Of a stretch of DNA of 64,000 nt, positions 1 through 8,572 are shown one piece after another. The translations under genes and the position numbers were made by a program. The DNA is from Gemmatimonadota bacterium (GTDB lineage Bacteria > Gemmatimonadota > Gemmatimonadetes > Gemmatimonadales > Gemmatimonadaceae), in assembly GCA_016704465.1 (NCBI GenBank), contig JADJAD010000018.1, positions 23,126 to 87,125 on the forward strand, written 5' to 3'. Every line of letters begins with the position of its first letter. Position 1 is the first letter of the stretch. Under the pieces are notes generated by a model that was given only the letters and a program-made list of their open reading frames with translations, had not been told where the DNA came from and did not search any database.

Positions 1-1
1 C

Positions 2-1219
2 CTGGAGCGAAACCTGCGACTGGCCAGGCTGCAGGCGCTGATGAACCCGACGTTTGCCCTGCTTGGTGGCGCCGGCACGGTGATCGTGCTGGGCGCGGGC
101 GGGGCATTGGTGATGCGCGGGACCATCACGGTGGGTGATTTCGTCGCCTTCGGGATGTACCTGACGATGCTCGTCTGGCCGCTCATCGCGCTGGGCTGGG
201 TGACGAATCTCTTCCAGCGGGCGAGTGCGTCGATGGAGCGACTCGAGCAGGTGCTCGACTCCATGCCACAGGTGACATCGCCACCGGAGCCACGCGCCCT
301 GCCTGCGACGACTGGCGGGCGGACGTTGGAGTTTCGCGACGTCGGTTTCGCGTATCCCACCCCGCCGCCGCTGGTGCCGACGACGAGCGAGGCGATCTCC
401 GCGACAATGAGCCGCTCGACCGAGCCACGTGTCGTCCTGGACGTCGCCCACTCGAAGACGATCGGCACCAGCGGCGCCGCGACGCTGGAACCGCGCTGGG
501 TCTTTCGGCACGTCTCGTTCACCGTGCCCGCCGGGGCGACGCTGGGGATCGTCGGCGCGACGGGGAGCGGAAAGTCGGCGCTCATCGACCTCATCACGCG
601 TACGTGGGACCCGACCGAGGGTGAGATCCTGCTGGACGGCGTCCCGATCCGAACGCTGTCGCTCGACACGCTGCGTCGAGAGCTGGGGGTGGTGCCGCAG
701 GAGTCGGTGCTGTTCAGCGATACCATCCGGTCGAACCTCACGTATGGCACGAGCGACGATGCCGCGGTGGACTGGGCCGCCGACGTGGCGCAGCTGACGG
801 AGACGATTCGCGACTTTCCCGGAGGGTTCGAGACCATTCTCGGCGAACGCGGGATCAACCTGTCGGGGGGGCAGAAGCAGCGCGCCGCGCTCGCCCGTGC
901 GCTGGCCCGTCGTCCGTCGATCGTGCTGCTCGACGATGCGCTGTCGGCGGTCGATACGCATACCGAGGCGGCCATCCTCCATGGACTGCGCGAGGTGCTG
1001 GCGGGGCGCACGGCGATCATCGCCTCGCACCGCGTGACCGCCATCCGCGACGCCGACCAGATCATCGTGCTCGACGGGGGCCGGGTGGTGGAATCGGGGA
1101 CACACACGACCCTGCTGGCACGACGCGGCCGCTACTGGACGCTGCTGGCGCGCCAGCAGCTGGAGGACGAGGTGGAGGACGGGGCGCCCGAGGCTGACAC
1201 GCCTGCAGTCTCCGGTTAG
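2..1219 (+). CDS. ABC exporter, fused permease-ATPase (5' end outside window)
   Basis: This is the C-terminal part of an MsbA/BmrA-type ABC exporter. The reading frame is open from the first bases, so the gene begins upstream of the window. The visible part starts in the last transmembrane helices (about residues 15-65 after the internal Met at 41) and continues into a complete nucleotide-binding domain: Walker A GATGSGKS, signature LSGGQKQR, Walker B followed by DD, and the switch histidine in ASHRVT. An unusual Pro/Thr/Ser-rich stretch of about 45 residues (near bases 350-500) separates the first strand of the ATPase domain from the strand before Walker A. The substrate cannot be told from sequence. 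The next gene follows after 54 bases on the same strand. Confidence 0.9.
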   Translation: MERNLRLARLQALMNPTFALLGGAGTVIVLGAGGALVMRGTITVGDFVAFGMYLTMLVWPLIALGWVTNLFQRASASMERLEQVLDSMPQVTSPPEPRALPATTGGRTLEFRDVGFAYPTPPPLVPTTSEAISATMSRSTEPRVVLDVAHSKTIGTSGAATLEPRWVFRHVSFTVPAGATLGIVGATGSGKSALIDLITRTWDPTEGEILLDGVPIRTLSLDTLRRELGVVPQESVLFSDTIRSNLTYGTSDDAAVDWAADVAQLTETIRDFPGGFETILGERGINLSGGQKQRAALARALARRPSIVLLDDALSAVDTHTEAAILHGLREVLAGRTAIIASHRVTAIRDADQIIVLDGGRVVESGTHTTLLARRGRYWTLLARQQLEDEVEDGAPEADTPAVSG

Positions 1220-1273
1220 TGCAGGAGGCGCAGCGCACGCTGCACGGCGCGATAACGCCTGACTGGTGGAGAG

Positions 1274-2611
1274 ATGACGTCAGTTGTCATGGAGATTGTG
1301 CTGATCGTGCTGCTGCTGTTGCTCAACGGCGTCTTCGCCATGTCGGAGATGGCGCTGGTGGCGGCACGGCACTCCCGGCTCGAGCGACGCGCGGAGCTGG
1401 GGGACCGCGGCGCACGCGCCGCCTTGCAGCTGGCGCAGAACCCGACGGCGTTCCTGTCCACGGTGCAGGTGGGCATCACGCTGGCCGGCATCCTCGCCGG
1501 CGCGTACGGCGGCGCGACCATCGCCCAGCAGCTGGGAGACCGGCTCAACACACAGGCATGGATCGGGAGCCACGGCCACCAGCTCGCACTCCTGGTGGTC
1601 GTGGCCGGCATCACCTACCTCTCGCTGGTGCTGGGGGAACTGGCCCCGAAGCGGCTCGCGCTCGGGAATCCGGAACGGGTGATCTCGCTGCTGGCCCGCC
1701 CGATGCAAGTGGTGTCGATCGTCGTGCGGCCGCTGGTCGTCATCCTGACGGGATCGACCAACGCCATCTTTCGGCTGTTTGGGCTCGGGACGGTTCGCGC
1801 ACCGGGCGTCACGGAACACGACATCCGGGCGCTCGTGGAGCAAGGCATGGAGACCGGGGCCGTGCAGCGCGCCGAGCGCGAGATCGTGGAGAATACGTTT
1901 CGGCTCGGCGACCGCACGGTGTACTCGATCATGACGCCGCGTCCCGACGTGGAGTGGGTCGACCTGACGAGCGCGGCATCGGCGATGCGCACCACGCTCG
2001 CCGGCGCGGTGCACGAGCGAATCCTGGTCTGTCAGGGGGAGATTGACCAGGTCGTCGGCGTGGTGCGCGCCTCCGACCTGCTATCTCGCTACCTCGTCGG
2101 CGACGTGGTAGACGACGCCGCGCTGCTGCGCCAACTCGCCTTCGCCGTGCCGCTTGTCCCCGCGTCGATGCCGGCCTTCCGCCTGCTGGAGACCTTTCGG
2201 CAGACGCGGCACCACACGGCGGTGGCGCTCGACGAGTACGGTCTGGTGGCCGGGATCGCGACGCTGGACGACTTGCTGGAGGCGCTGCTGGACGAGGTGC
2301 CGGCCGAGATCGAGGGTGAGCTGCCGTCGATGAGCCGCCGAACTGACGGCAGTTGGCTCGTGGACGCCGCCGTCCCCATCGGAGATGTCGCCAATCGGCT
2401 CAAACTGTCGCTCTCGGAGGAGGAGCGGCGTGGTGTGGTCACGCTGGGGGGATTCGTGATGGCGCATCTGGGCCGGCTACCGCGAGCGGGCGATGCGGTT
2501 GTGCTGCATGGGCGACGATTCGAGGTGGTGGACATGGACCGGCGGCGCATCGACATGGTGCTCATCTCCGGCTCGCCGGACGCTGATGGGGAACCGGACG
2601 GCGAGGCGTAG
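1274..2611 (+). CDS. CNNM/CorC-family membrane protein with CBS pair (HlyC/CorC type)
   Basis: The 445-residue protein has the standard order of this family. An N-terminal CNNM (DUF21) membrane domain spans about residues 1-185 and contains the conserved GELAPKR motif. A CBS-domain pair follows at about 200-335 and a CorC_HlyC domain at about 345-430. Members are linked to magnesium or cobalt efflux; the old name hemolysin is misleading. A purine-rich GGAGAG lies only two bases before the chosen ATG, so the Met five codons downstream is a possible alternative start. The family call is firm; the transported ion is not shown by the sequence. Confidence 0.92.
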   Translation: MTSVVMEIVLIVLLLLLNGVFAMSEMALVAARHSRLERRAELGDRGARAALQLAQNPTAFLSTVQVGITLAGILAGAYGGATIAQQLGDRLNTQAWIGSHGHQLALLVVVAGITYLSLVLGELAPKRLALGNPERVISLLARPMQVVSIVVRPLVVILTGSTNAIFRLFGLGTVRAPGVTEHDIRALVEQGMETGAVQRAEREIVENTFRLGDRTVYSIMTPRPDVEWVDLTSAASAMRTTLAGAVHERILVCQGEIDQVVGVVRASDLLSRYLVGDVVDDAALLRQLAFAVPLVPASMPAFRLLETFRQTRHHTAVALDEYGLVAGIATLDDLLEALLDEVPAEIEGELPSMSRRTDGSWLVDAAVPIGDVANRLKLSLSEEERRGVVTLGGFVMAHLGRLPRAGDAVVLHGRRFEVVDMDRRRIDMVLISGSPDADGEPDGEA

Positions 2612-3002
2612 CGTACGTCGACGGCGGAATGGTCGCCGCACACCCGGGCCGCCGGGACGACGGCGCCCGAGGTGCCTGCGACGCATGACGGTCGCCACGA
2701 GATCACTCACCCCATCGCACACGTCTACGCTTCGCGCGCACGGTCCCCGATGGTAGACTGCATGCAGCGGCGGGAGCCACGTCGGCTCGCGCTTCAGGCG
2801 CCGGCATGCACGGTCGCCGACGCGTGTGGGCGGTGGTCGGGTGTTGTCGGCGGCCGCCCGCCTCGCGGATTCGAGCGACGACGCGGGGAACGCGGGATGA
2901 CATGCCACGGCTGATGGGTACGATCGACTTCCACGCACGCTCCGTGTGCACCGTGTGCACCGTGTGCACCGTGTGCACCGTGTGCACCGTGTGCACCGCG
3001 GC
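2612..3002. other. Intergenic region, no supported gene
   Basis: About 390 bases separate the CorC-like gene and the AI-2E-like permease. No reading frame here looks like a protein. The segment 2727-2760 carries a weak promoter-like arrangement (TTCGCG, 17 bases, TAGACT), but this is only a match by eye. The last 54 bases are a 9-bp tandem array, listed separately. Confidence 0.5.
2944..2997 (+). repeat. Six perfect 9-bp tandem copies (GTGTGCACC) at a gene start
   Basis: Six uninterrupted copies of GTGTGCACC end six bases before the ATG at 3003. Each copy holds a GTG in frame with the downstream permease, so translation could begin inside the array and add His-Arg-Val triplets to the N terminus. 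The array fills the space where a ribosome-binding site would be expected, and no other purine-rich site is visible. Because the unit is three codons long, copy-number change would alter leader length without breaking frame. Confidence 0.9.
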
Positions 3003-4127
3003 ATGAGCGCGGCACCGAGGGTCCGTGAGCTGACCCCGCAACTGCGCGTTGCGCTGTTGGCGGCGGCCTTCATGGTGGTTGTGGCCGGGCTGCGTGCGGC
3101 GGCACCCGTGCTGACGCCGCTGGCGCTGGCCGCGTTCGTGGCCGCCGTGTCGCTGCCGTCGTTGGGCTGGTTGCGGTCGCACGGTGTGCGGACATGGCTG
3201 GCAATCCTGACGATCGTCCTGCTGGACGCGGCGATTTTGTCGTTGTTCGCCTGGATCGTGGTCGAGACGGTGATCGACTTGAGCCTGGCACTGCCGGCCT
3301 ACATCGAGCGGGGACAGGAGATCGAGGGCGCGGCGCGCGCGCGCCTGGCACGGTGGGGGATGGAGCTGCCGGCGGAGTTCTACGCGACGCTCGTGCAGCC
3401 GCAGCGACTGCTCGAGATCGCCGCATCGTGGGCCCGCAATGTGACCTCGTGGATCTCGGTGCTCTTCCTGATGCTGCTGTATCTCGTCTTCATCCTGGTG
3501 GAGTCGGTCTCGCTGCCGGCGAAGGTGGCCCACGTGCTCGGCCGCAAGTCGCGCGCCCTCGTGATCGGCGAGACGGTGCTGCGGCAGGTGCAACGGTACC
3601 TGGTGGTCAAGACGCTCATCAGCCTGCTGACCGGCGCCACGATCGGCATCTCCGCAGCGCTGCTCGGCGTGGACTTTGCCGCATTCTGGGGGCTGCTGGC
3701 CTTCGCCTTGAACTACATCCCGACGATCGGCTCCATCGTCGCCGCGCTCCCGGCGGTGGCGGTGGCGTCGTTGCAGCTGGGCGTGGAGCGGGGCCTGGCG
3801 CTGGCGGGCGTCTATCTCGCCGCCAACATCGCCCTGGGGAGCGTGGCTGACCCGATCCTGATTGGGCGACAGCTGCGGCTCTCGCCCATTGTCATCCTCG
3901 TCTCCCTCGTGTTCTGGGGGTGGACGTGGGGGCTGGCGGGGGCGTTCCTCGCCGTCCCGCTGACCATCACGCTGCGAGTCGGGCTCCAGTCGGCCGGGCG
4001 ACTCAGCAAGCTGGCGGCGCTCATGGGACCACTCGACCCGTCGGTGGTCGCGCCCCCCAACGCCGCACTGCCCGGGGACCTGGCGGCCGGGGCCCGCCCC
4101 GAGTCGTTGTCGGAGGTGCCGCGATGA
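3003..4127 (+). CDS. AI-2E family transporter (PerM/YdiK-like permease)
   Basis: The protein is about 374 residues from the ATG at 3003 and is almost entirely hydrophobic. Two transmembrane segments come first, then a soluble stretch (about 80-150), then a cluster of C-terminal helices. The family signature region, LNYIPTIGSIVAALPAV, is at about residues 240-260, followed by NIALGSVADPILIGR. This matches the AI-2E/UPF0118 family, whose members include TqsA, PerM and Na+/H+ antiporters, so substrate is uncertain. The stop overlaps the next start (ATGA), implying co-translation with the protease. In-frame GTG starts in the upstream 9-bp repeat could extend the N terminus. Confidence 0.9.
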   Translation: MSAAPRVRELTPQLRVALLAAAFMVVVAGLRAAAPVLTPLALAAFVAAVSLPSLGWLRSHGVRTWLAILTIVLLDAAILSLFAWIVVETVIDLSLALPAYIERGQEIEGAARARLARWGMELPAEFYATLVQPQRLLEIAASWARNVTSWISVLFLMLLYLVFILVESVSLPAKVAHVLGRKSRALVIGETVLRQVQRYLVVKTLISLLTGATIGISAALLGVDFAAFWGLLAFALNYIPTIGSIVAALPAVAVASLQLGVERGLALAGVYLAANIALGSVADPILIGRQLRLSPIVILVSLVFWGWTWGLAGAFLAVPLTITLRVGLQSAGRLSKLAALMGPLDPSVVAPPNAALPGDLAAGARPESLSEVPR

Positions 4128-5218
4128 AGTGGGCGTCCCGCATTGGCACGTTTGCCGGCATCAGCGTGTACGTGCACGCAACGTTCCTGCTGCTGATCAT
4201 ATGGATCGGCGTGTCGTACTGGCGCGCCGAACAGAGCATCCCGGCGGTCGTGAGCGGGATCGTGTTCATCCTGGCGCTGTTCGGCTGCGTGGTCCTGCAC
4301 GAGTTCGGGCACGCGCTGACCGCGCGACGCTACGGGATTCGCACGCGCGACATCACGCTCTTCCCGATCGGCGGAGTCGCGCGCCTGGAGCGCATGCCCG
4401 ACGACCCGCGCCAGGAACTGCTCGTGGCGGTTGCCGGGCCGGCGGTCAACGTGGTGATCGCGGCGCTCCTGTTCGTCGTGCTGGCGATGTCGGGAACGTT
4501 CGCAGGGTTCGATCAGCTCTCGGTGGCCCGCGGCAGCTTCCTCGAGCGGCTGATGCTGGTGAACATCTGGCTCGTGGTGTTCAACCTCATTCCTGCCTTC
4601 CCGATGGATGGCGGCCGGATGCTGCGTGCAGCGCTGGCGATGCGGATGGACTACGCGCGGGCCACGCGGTCCGCCGCGAACCTCGGCCAGGGGATCGCGC
4701 TCCTGTTCGGACTGGTCGGGTTGATGGGGAACCCGTTCCTGGTCTTCATCGCGCTCTTCGTCTGGATCGGTGCCGCGCAGGAATCGGCCGCGACGCAGAT
4801 GAAGTTCGCGCTGAGCGGAACGCCGTTGACCCGGGCGATGATGACCGTGTTCCGCACGCTCTCGGTCCACGACACGCTTGGCGCCGCCGTCAGCGCACTG
4901 CTGGCCGGGAGCCAGCAGGACTTCCCCGTGCTGGATGACGGCAGGGTGGTCGGCGTGCTCACGCGTACCGACCTGCTCGCGGCGCTGGCGCGGGAGGGCG
5001 ATGGGACGCCGGTGACGTCGGTCATGCAGCGTGCATTCATCGCCGCCGACCCGTCGGAGATGCTGGATACGGTCTTCGAGCGACTGCAGGCGTGCACGTG
5101 CCGGACGGTGCCCGTGGTGCGCGGCGGACAGCTGGTCGGGCTGGTCACGATGGAGAACGTGGGCGAGTTCGTGAGCGTGCAGGCGGCACTCGGCGCCACG
5201 CGCCGGGCGCAGGGCTGA
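4124..5218 (+). CDS. Site-2 protease family (M50) membrane metalloprotease with CBS domains
   Basis: The 364-residue protein is a class with an N-terminal M50 domain and a C-terminal CBS pair. The zinc-binding HEFGH motif is at residues 59-63 inside a hydrophobic segment. The second active-site motif, NLIPAFPMDGG, is at about 154-164. The CBS pair spans about 240-355. Such enzymes cleave membrane-embedded substrates such as anti-sigma factors, and CBS domains usually sense adenine nucleotides; the substrate here is unknown. The start is set by an ATGA overlap with the permease gene and a good GGAGG upstream. Confidence 0.93.
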   Translation: MKWASRIGTFAGISVYVHATFLLLIIWIGVSYWRAEQSIPAVVSGIVFILALFGCVVLHEFGHALTARRYGIRTRDITLFPIGGVARLERMPDDPRQELLVAVAGPAVNVVIAALLFVVLAMSGTFAGFDQLSVARGSFLERLMLVNIWLVVFNLIPAFPMDGGRMLRAALAMRMDYARATRSAANLGQGIALLFGLVGLMGNPFLVFIALFVWIGAAQESAATQMKFALSGTPLTRAMMTVFRTLSVHDTLGAAVSALLAGSQQDFPVLDDGRVVGVLTRTDLLAALAREGDGTPVTSVMQRAFIAADPSEMLDTVFERLQACTCRTVPVVRGGQLVGLVTMENVGEFVSVQAALGATRRAQG

Positions 5219-5341
5219 CGCGCCACGCTCGGGCGCTGCGGGTGACGCATCCCTGCGGTCGCGCGAGGTCGCGTCGTCGATCATCTTTGTATCGGAGTGC
5301 GCTGCACGACGTGCATCGCCAGACCCTCAGCGAGGAACGCC

Positions 5342-5797
5342 ATGGCCACGAAGCGACGGAGCTTGACCACGAAGAAGACGGTGCAGCGCAAGGAGCGGCG
5401 CGCCGCGTTCGCCGAGACCACGCCACGCGCGATCAAGCGTGCCGCTGGAGCGACGACCACGAGCGAGACGCCGCTGCATGTGCGGGCTCCCGGACTGGTG
5501 CTCGAGGACGGGTTGCGTGAGTACGCGCGCCAGCGCACCGGCTTCAGGATTGGCAAGTTCGGCCTCGAAATCACGCGCGTCTCGGTCAGGTTCGAGGACA
5601 TCTCCGGGCCCAAGGGGGCACCGGTCTACGACTGTCGCATCAAGGTCGTCCTGCGCACTGCCCCAGACGTGATGGTCAGCCAGTCGGATGAGACTCAGCG
5701 TGCCGCCTTCGACAAGGCAGTCGGCGCCGCCGAGCGCGCAGTCCGTCGCACGCTCGAGCGCAAGGACCGCACGGCGAAGCGGGCGCGCGCCCGCTAG
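5342..5797 (+). CDS. HPF/RaiA-like ribosome-associated protein
   Basis: This 151-residue protein has a basic N-terminal tail of about 40 residues rich in Lys, Arg and Thr, followed by a domain resembling hibernation-promoting factor. Matching features are the pattern of a short helix (LREYARQRTGFRIGKF), two strands around VSVRFEDI, and a C-terminal helix with AAERAVRRTLER. HPF/RaiA proteins bind the 30S subunit and silence ribosomes in stationary phase. The start is the ATG preceded by GAGGAACG. The long basic tail in front of the domain and the absence of the long-form C-terminal dimer domain make it an atypical member. Confidence 0.7.
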   Translation: MATKRRSLTTKKTVQRKERRAAFAETTPRAIKRAAGATTTSETPLHVRAPGLVLEDGLREYARQRTGFRIGKFGLEITRVSVRFEDISGPKGAPVYDCRIKVVLRTAPDVMVSQSDETQRAAFDKAVGAAERAVRRTLERKDRTAKRARAR

Positions 5798-5807
5798 CGA
5801 TCCGCGA

Positions 5808-5835
5808 GCGACTAGCGGCTAGCGACTAGCGGCTA
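5808..5835. repeat. Two 14-bp direct copies between convergent genes
   Basis: The unit GCGACTAGCGGCTA occurs twice without a gap, between the HPF-like gene and the cardiolipin synthase gene. The second copy contains the stop codon of the cls gene on the minus strand. Confidence 0.85.
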
Positions 5836-7281
5836 CAAGTACGGCGAGAAGAGTCGCGCCAGCCCGTCCCGCACGCGCACGACCGCGGGGCGGCGCTGCA
5901 AGTCCACCAGCCGCACCGGGCGCGCGTGGTCGATGCGCGTCGACACCAGCGCCTCGAGTCCAGCCGCGAGGTCGGCGTCGTAGCACTCCAGGTTGAGCTC
6001 GAAGTTGAGCCGCAGGCTGCGCGCGTCCCAGTTGGTCGAGCCGATCAGCGACCACGCGCCATCGATCACGAAGAGCTTCGTATGGTCGAAGGGAGGCGGG
6101 GTGTGCCACACTCGGCACCCGCTCTCCAGCAGGGGGAGCAGCTGCGGAACGGTTGCCCAGTCCATGAGCCAGACGTTGTTGCGCTGGGGCAGGATGATAT
6201 CGACCTGGAGCCCGCGCAGCGCGGCGACCGCGAGCGTCGATGCGATGCGCGCGTCGGGGAGGAAGTACGGCGTCACGATCGCGATGCGACGCCGTGCGGC
6301 CGCGATTGCCCCCAGCACGAGCTGCGGCATGTTCTCGATGTCGGCGTCTGGGCCGTCCGGGACGACTCGTGCCACCACCGAGCCGGCCCGACCTATCGCG
6401 GGGCACAACACCTCGACCGGCGGCAGCACTTCCTTCGTCGTGAAGGTCCAGTCCTGCTGGAAGACCCGCATCATGTCGGCGACCAGCGGTCCCTCGATGC
6501 GGAAGTGCAGGCAGCGCACCGGGTCCGCAGGCGCAAGCGAGAGTTGGTGTCCCTCGCGAATGTTCATCCCACCGGTGAAGCCGACCCGTCCATCGACCAG
6601 GAGCACCTTGCGATGGTTTCGCAGGTTCGCGTACCGAAGCAGTGAACGCCCGGCGGTGGGCAGGAAGGTCGCCACCGGGACGCCGAGCTCGCGCAGGCGT
6701 CGGGGCATGGGGGGGCGGCCGTATCGCGCGCCGACGGCGTCGATGAGGACCCGGACCATGACGCCGCGACGATGGGCGGCGGCCAGTGCATCGCGAAACT
6801 GCACACCGACGCGGTCGTGGTCGAAGATGTAGCTGGCGAGCATGACGGAGCGTTCCGCGCGCTCGATCGCCTCCAGCATCGGCGGGTAGGCGCCGTCGCC
6901 ATCGATGAGCGGTTCGATCCGGTTCCCGGCGCGGAGCGGGAGCCCGGTCACGCGCCCCCCGACACGCGCGAGCTGGTCGAGCGCGGACGACTGCGTCAGC
7001 AGGGCCGCCGGGAGCGACACTTCCGGCTCCACGCGCATCTCGCCCGTCACCACCACGCTCGGCGTACCCAGCTGCAATGCGCTGCGCCTGATCCGGTTGA
7101 TGCCGAAGACGACGTAGAGAATCGACCCCATGACTGGTGCCAGCCACGCGAGACCGACCCACCCGATGATGGCGGGCACCTCGCGACGTCCCAGCACGGC
7201 GTGGACGGTGACCACCGAGGCCAGCAGGACGTGGATCAGCGAGAGCAGATATGGCCAAGCTTCCACGATCAGGCGTTGCAC
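5833..7281 (-). CDS. cls: Cardiolipin synthase (phospholipase D superfamily)
   Basis: The 482-residue protein begins with two hydrophobic segments (about 10-30 and 38-60) typical of ClsA-type enzymes. Two HKD phospholipase D motifs follow, NHRKVLLVDG and DHTKLFVIDG, each continuing into a glycine- and asparagine-containing loop (GFTGGMNI, LIGSTNWDARS). The enzyme joins two phosphatidylglycerol molecules, or PG and PE, to form cardiolipin at the inner membrane. Length and domain order are normal. It is convergent with the HPF-like gene and shares the strand with ccdA, 37 bases upstream. Confidence 0.93.
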   Translation of the reverse strand: MQRLIVEAWPYLLSLIHVLLASVVTVHAVLGRREVPAIIGWVGLAWLAPVMGSILYVVFGINRIRRSALQLGTPSVVVTGEMRVEPEVSLPAALLTQSSALDQLARVGGRVTGLPLRAGNRIEPLIDGDGAYPPMLEAIERAERSVMLASYIFDHDRVGVQFRDALAAAHRRGVMVRVLIDAVGARYGRPPMPRRLRELGVPVATFLPTAGRSLLRYANLRNHRKVLLVDGRVGFTGGMNIREGHQLSLAPADPVRCLHFRIEGPLVADMMRVFQQDWTFTTKEVLPPVEVLCPAIGRAGSVVARVVPDGPDADIENMPQLVLGAIAAARRRIAIVTPYFLPDARIASTLAVAALRGLQVDIILPQRNNVWLMDWATVPQLLPLLESGCRVWHTPPPFDHTKLFVIDGAWSLIGSTNWDARSLRLNFELNLECYDADLAAGLEALVSTRIDHARPVRLVDLQRRPAVVRVRDGLARLFSPYL

Positions 7282-7318
7282 CGGTCCCCTCCGTGCCGCG
7301 TCGTGCTGGCTCCTGTTC

Positions 7319-8044
7319 CTACAACCGCTCGAGAATGAACTCCGGGGTGAACTGCTGCAGCCATGACGCCAGGATCGTGAACTGGTTGGTGATCATCAGC
7401 ACGCCGACGCCGATCATGAGGACCCCGGCTCCACGCTGCATCCAGAGCATCTGCTTCTTGAACTTCACGAAGAAGGCCATGAAGCGGTCGACGGCAAGCG
7501 CCGCGAGGATGAACGGAACCGCCAGGCCCAGCGAGTAGGCCGAGAGCAGGGCCAGTCCGCGGGGGAGATCCGCCTCGGTCGAGGCAAAAATGAGGATGGA
7601 GCCGAGAATCGGGCCGATGCACGGGGTCCAGCCGGCGCCGAAGGCGATCCCGACCAGCACGGTCCCAAGGTACCCGACGGGCTTGTCCGCCAGGTGCACG
7701 CGCCGCTCGCGGGCGAAAAAGGCGATGTTGAGCAGCCCGGCAAGGTAGAGGCCGAAGATGATGATGATTGCCCCGCCGACCTTGGTGATCATGTCGCGCC
7801 AGGCAAACATCACCCGCCCAAGCACCGTCGCCGTCGCCCCCAGCGCCAGGAAGATCAGCGAGAAGCCCAGCACGAACAGCAGGCCGTGAACCAGCGCCAC
7901 GCGCTTGCGCGAGGTCACGTCGTCAAAGCTCAACCCGGTGATGAACGTGATATAGCTCGGGATGAGCGGGAGCACGCACGGCGAGAGGAAGGAGAGCAGG
8001 CCGGCGCCGAACGCGACGAAGAGACCGATGGAGGGAGCGGACAA
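7319..8044 (-). CDS. ccdA: Cytochrome c biogenesis protein CcdA (DsbD transmembrane domain family)
   Basis: This is a 241-residue protein with six predicted membrane helices. The first helix contains the conserved FLSPCVLPLIPSY motif, and the fourth contains GWTPCIGPILG. The two cysteines in these motifs are the redox pair that carries electrons from cytoplasmic thioredoxin across the membrane to periplasmic cytochrome c maturation or other thiol partners. The apparent start is TTG, and a C-rich heptamer repeat lies only a few bases upstream of it. The Fur-family gene is upstream on the same strand. Confidence 0.92.
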   Translation of the reverse strand: MSAPSIGLFVAFGAGLLSFLSPCVLPLIPSYITFITGLSFDDVTSRKRVALVHGLLFVLGFSLIFLALGATATVLGRVMFAWRDMITKVGGAIIIIFGLYLAGLLNIAFFARERRVHLADKPVGYLGTVLVGIAFGAGWTPCIGPILGSILIFASTEADLPRGLALLSAYSLGLAVPFILAALAVDRFMAFFVKFKKQMLWMQRGAGVLMIGVGVLMITNQFTILASWLQQFTPEFILERL

Positions 8045-8050
8045 GACTGT

Positions 8051-8089
8051 ACGGGACGGGGGACGGGGGACGGGGGGGGACGGGGGAAG
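8051..8089. repeat. Heptamer repeat GGGGGAC (sense strand GTCCCCC) before ccdA
   Basis: About five imperfect copies of a GGGGGAC heptamer lie on the plus strand, so the ccdA transcript would be C-rich directly before its TTG start. It belongs to a family of arrays also seen at 26543, 33716, 55014, 62478 and 62577. Confidence 0.8.
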
Positions 8090-8101
8090 GTATCGCGGGG
8101 G

Positions 8102-8572
8102 TCAGGGTCTGGTGAGCGGGGATCGGCGGATCGGGGCGGCGCGCTGGCAGTCGGCGCAGACCCCGTAGATGACCAGCAGGTGGCGCTGGCGGGCGAATCC
8201 GTTCGCCTCAGCGACGAGGGTGGTCATGCGTTCGAGCCGTTCGTCGCGGAACTCGTGCACCGTGCCGCACACCGTGCACAGCAGGTGCTCGTGGTGCGGG
8301 ATGTCGCGCGCAGGCTCGAACCGGCGAAAGCCCTCCCCGAAATCGCGCTCGACCAGGAGACCGCTCTTGACGAGAAGTTCGATCGTCCGGTAGACCGTGG
8401 CCAGCCCGATACGGCTGTGAGCACGTGCGAGTTCGCTGGCGACGTCATCGGCCGAGAGGTGCCGCTCGGAGCCGAGCAGGACGTGGGCGATCGCCAGTCG
8501 CTGCGCGGTCACCGGAAGGCCGTGTTCGCGCAGGTAGGTGGCGAAGGTCTCGACTACGCCGTCGTGACCCAC
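8102..8572 (-). CDS. Fur-family metal-responsive repressor
   Basis: From the GTG at 8572 the protein has 156 residues, normal for Fur/PerR/Zur. The N-terminal winged helix (about 10-85) includes the recognition region RIGLATVYRTIELL. The dimerisation domain holds the metal-site motif HHEHLLCTVCG (His93, His94, His96, Cys99, Cys102) and a second CxxC (Cys139, Cys142) that would complete a structural zinc site. Sequence alone does not tell iron, zinc, manganese or peroxide sensing. The start lies inside the end of the upstream acidic-protein gene (19-base overlap), suggesting translational coupling. Confidence 0.93.
   Translation of the reverse strand: MGHDGVVETFATYLREHGLPVTAQRLAIAHVLLGSERHLSADDVASELARAHSRIGLATVYRTIELLVKSGLLVERDFGEGFRRFEPARDIPHHEHLLCTVCGTVHEFRDERLERMTTLVAEANGFARQRHLLVIYGVCADCQRAAPIRRSPLTRP

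Noticed and set aside
5819..7258. Second long minus-strand frame within cls
   Set aside because: Arg/Ala/Gly-rich out-of-frame translation of the cardiolipin synthase gene.
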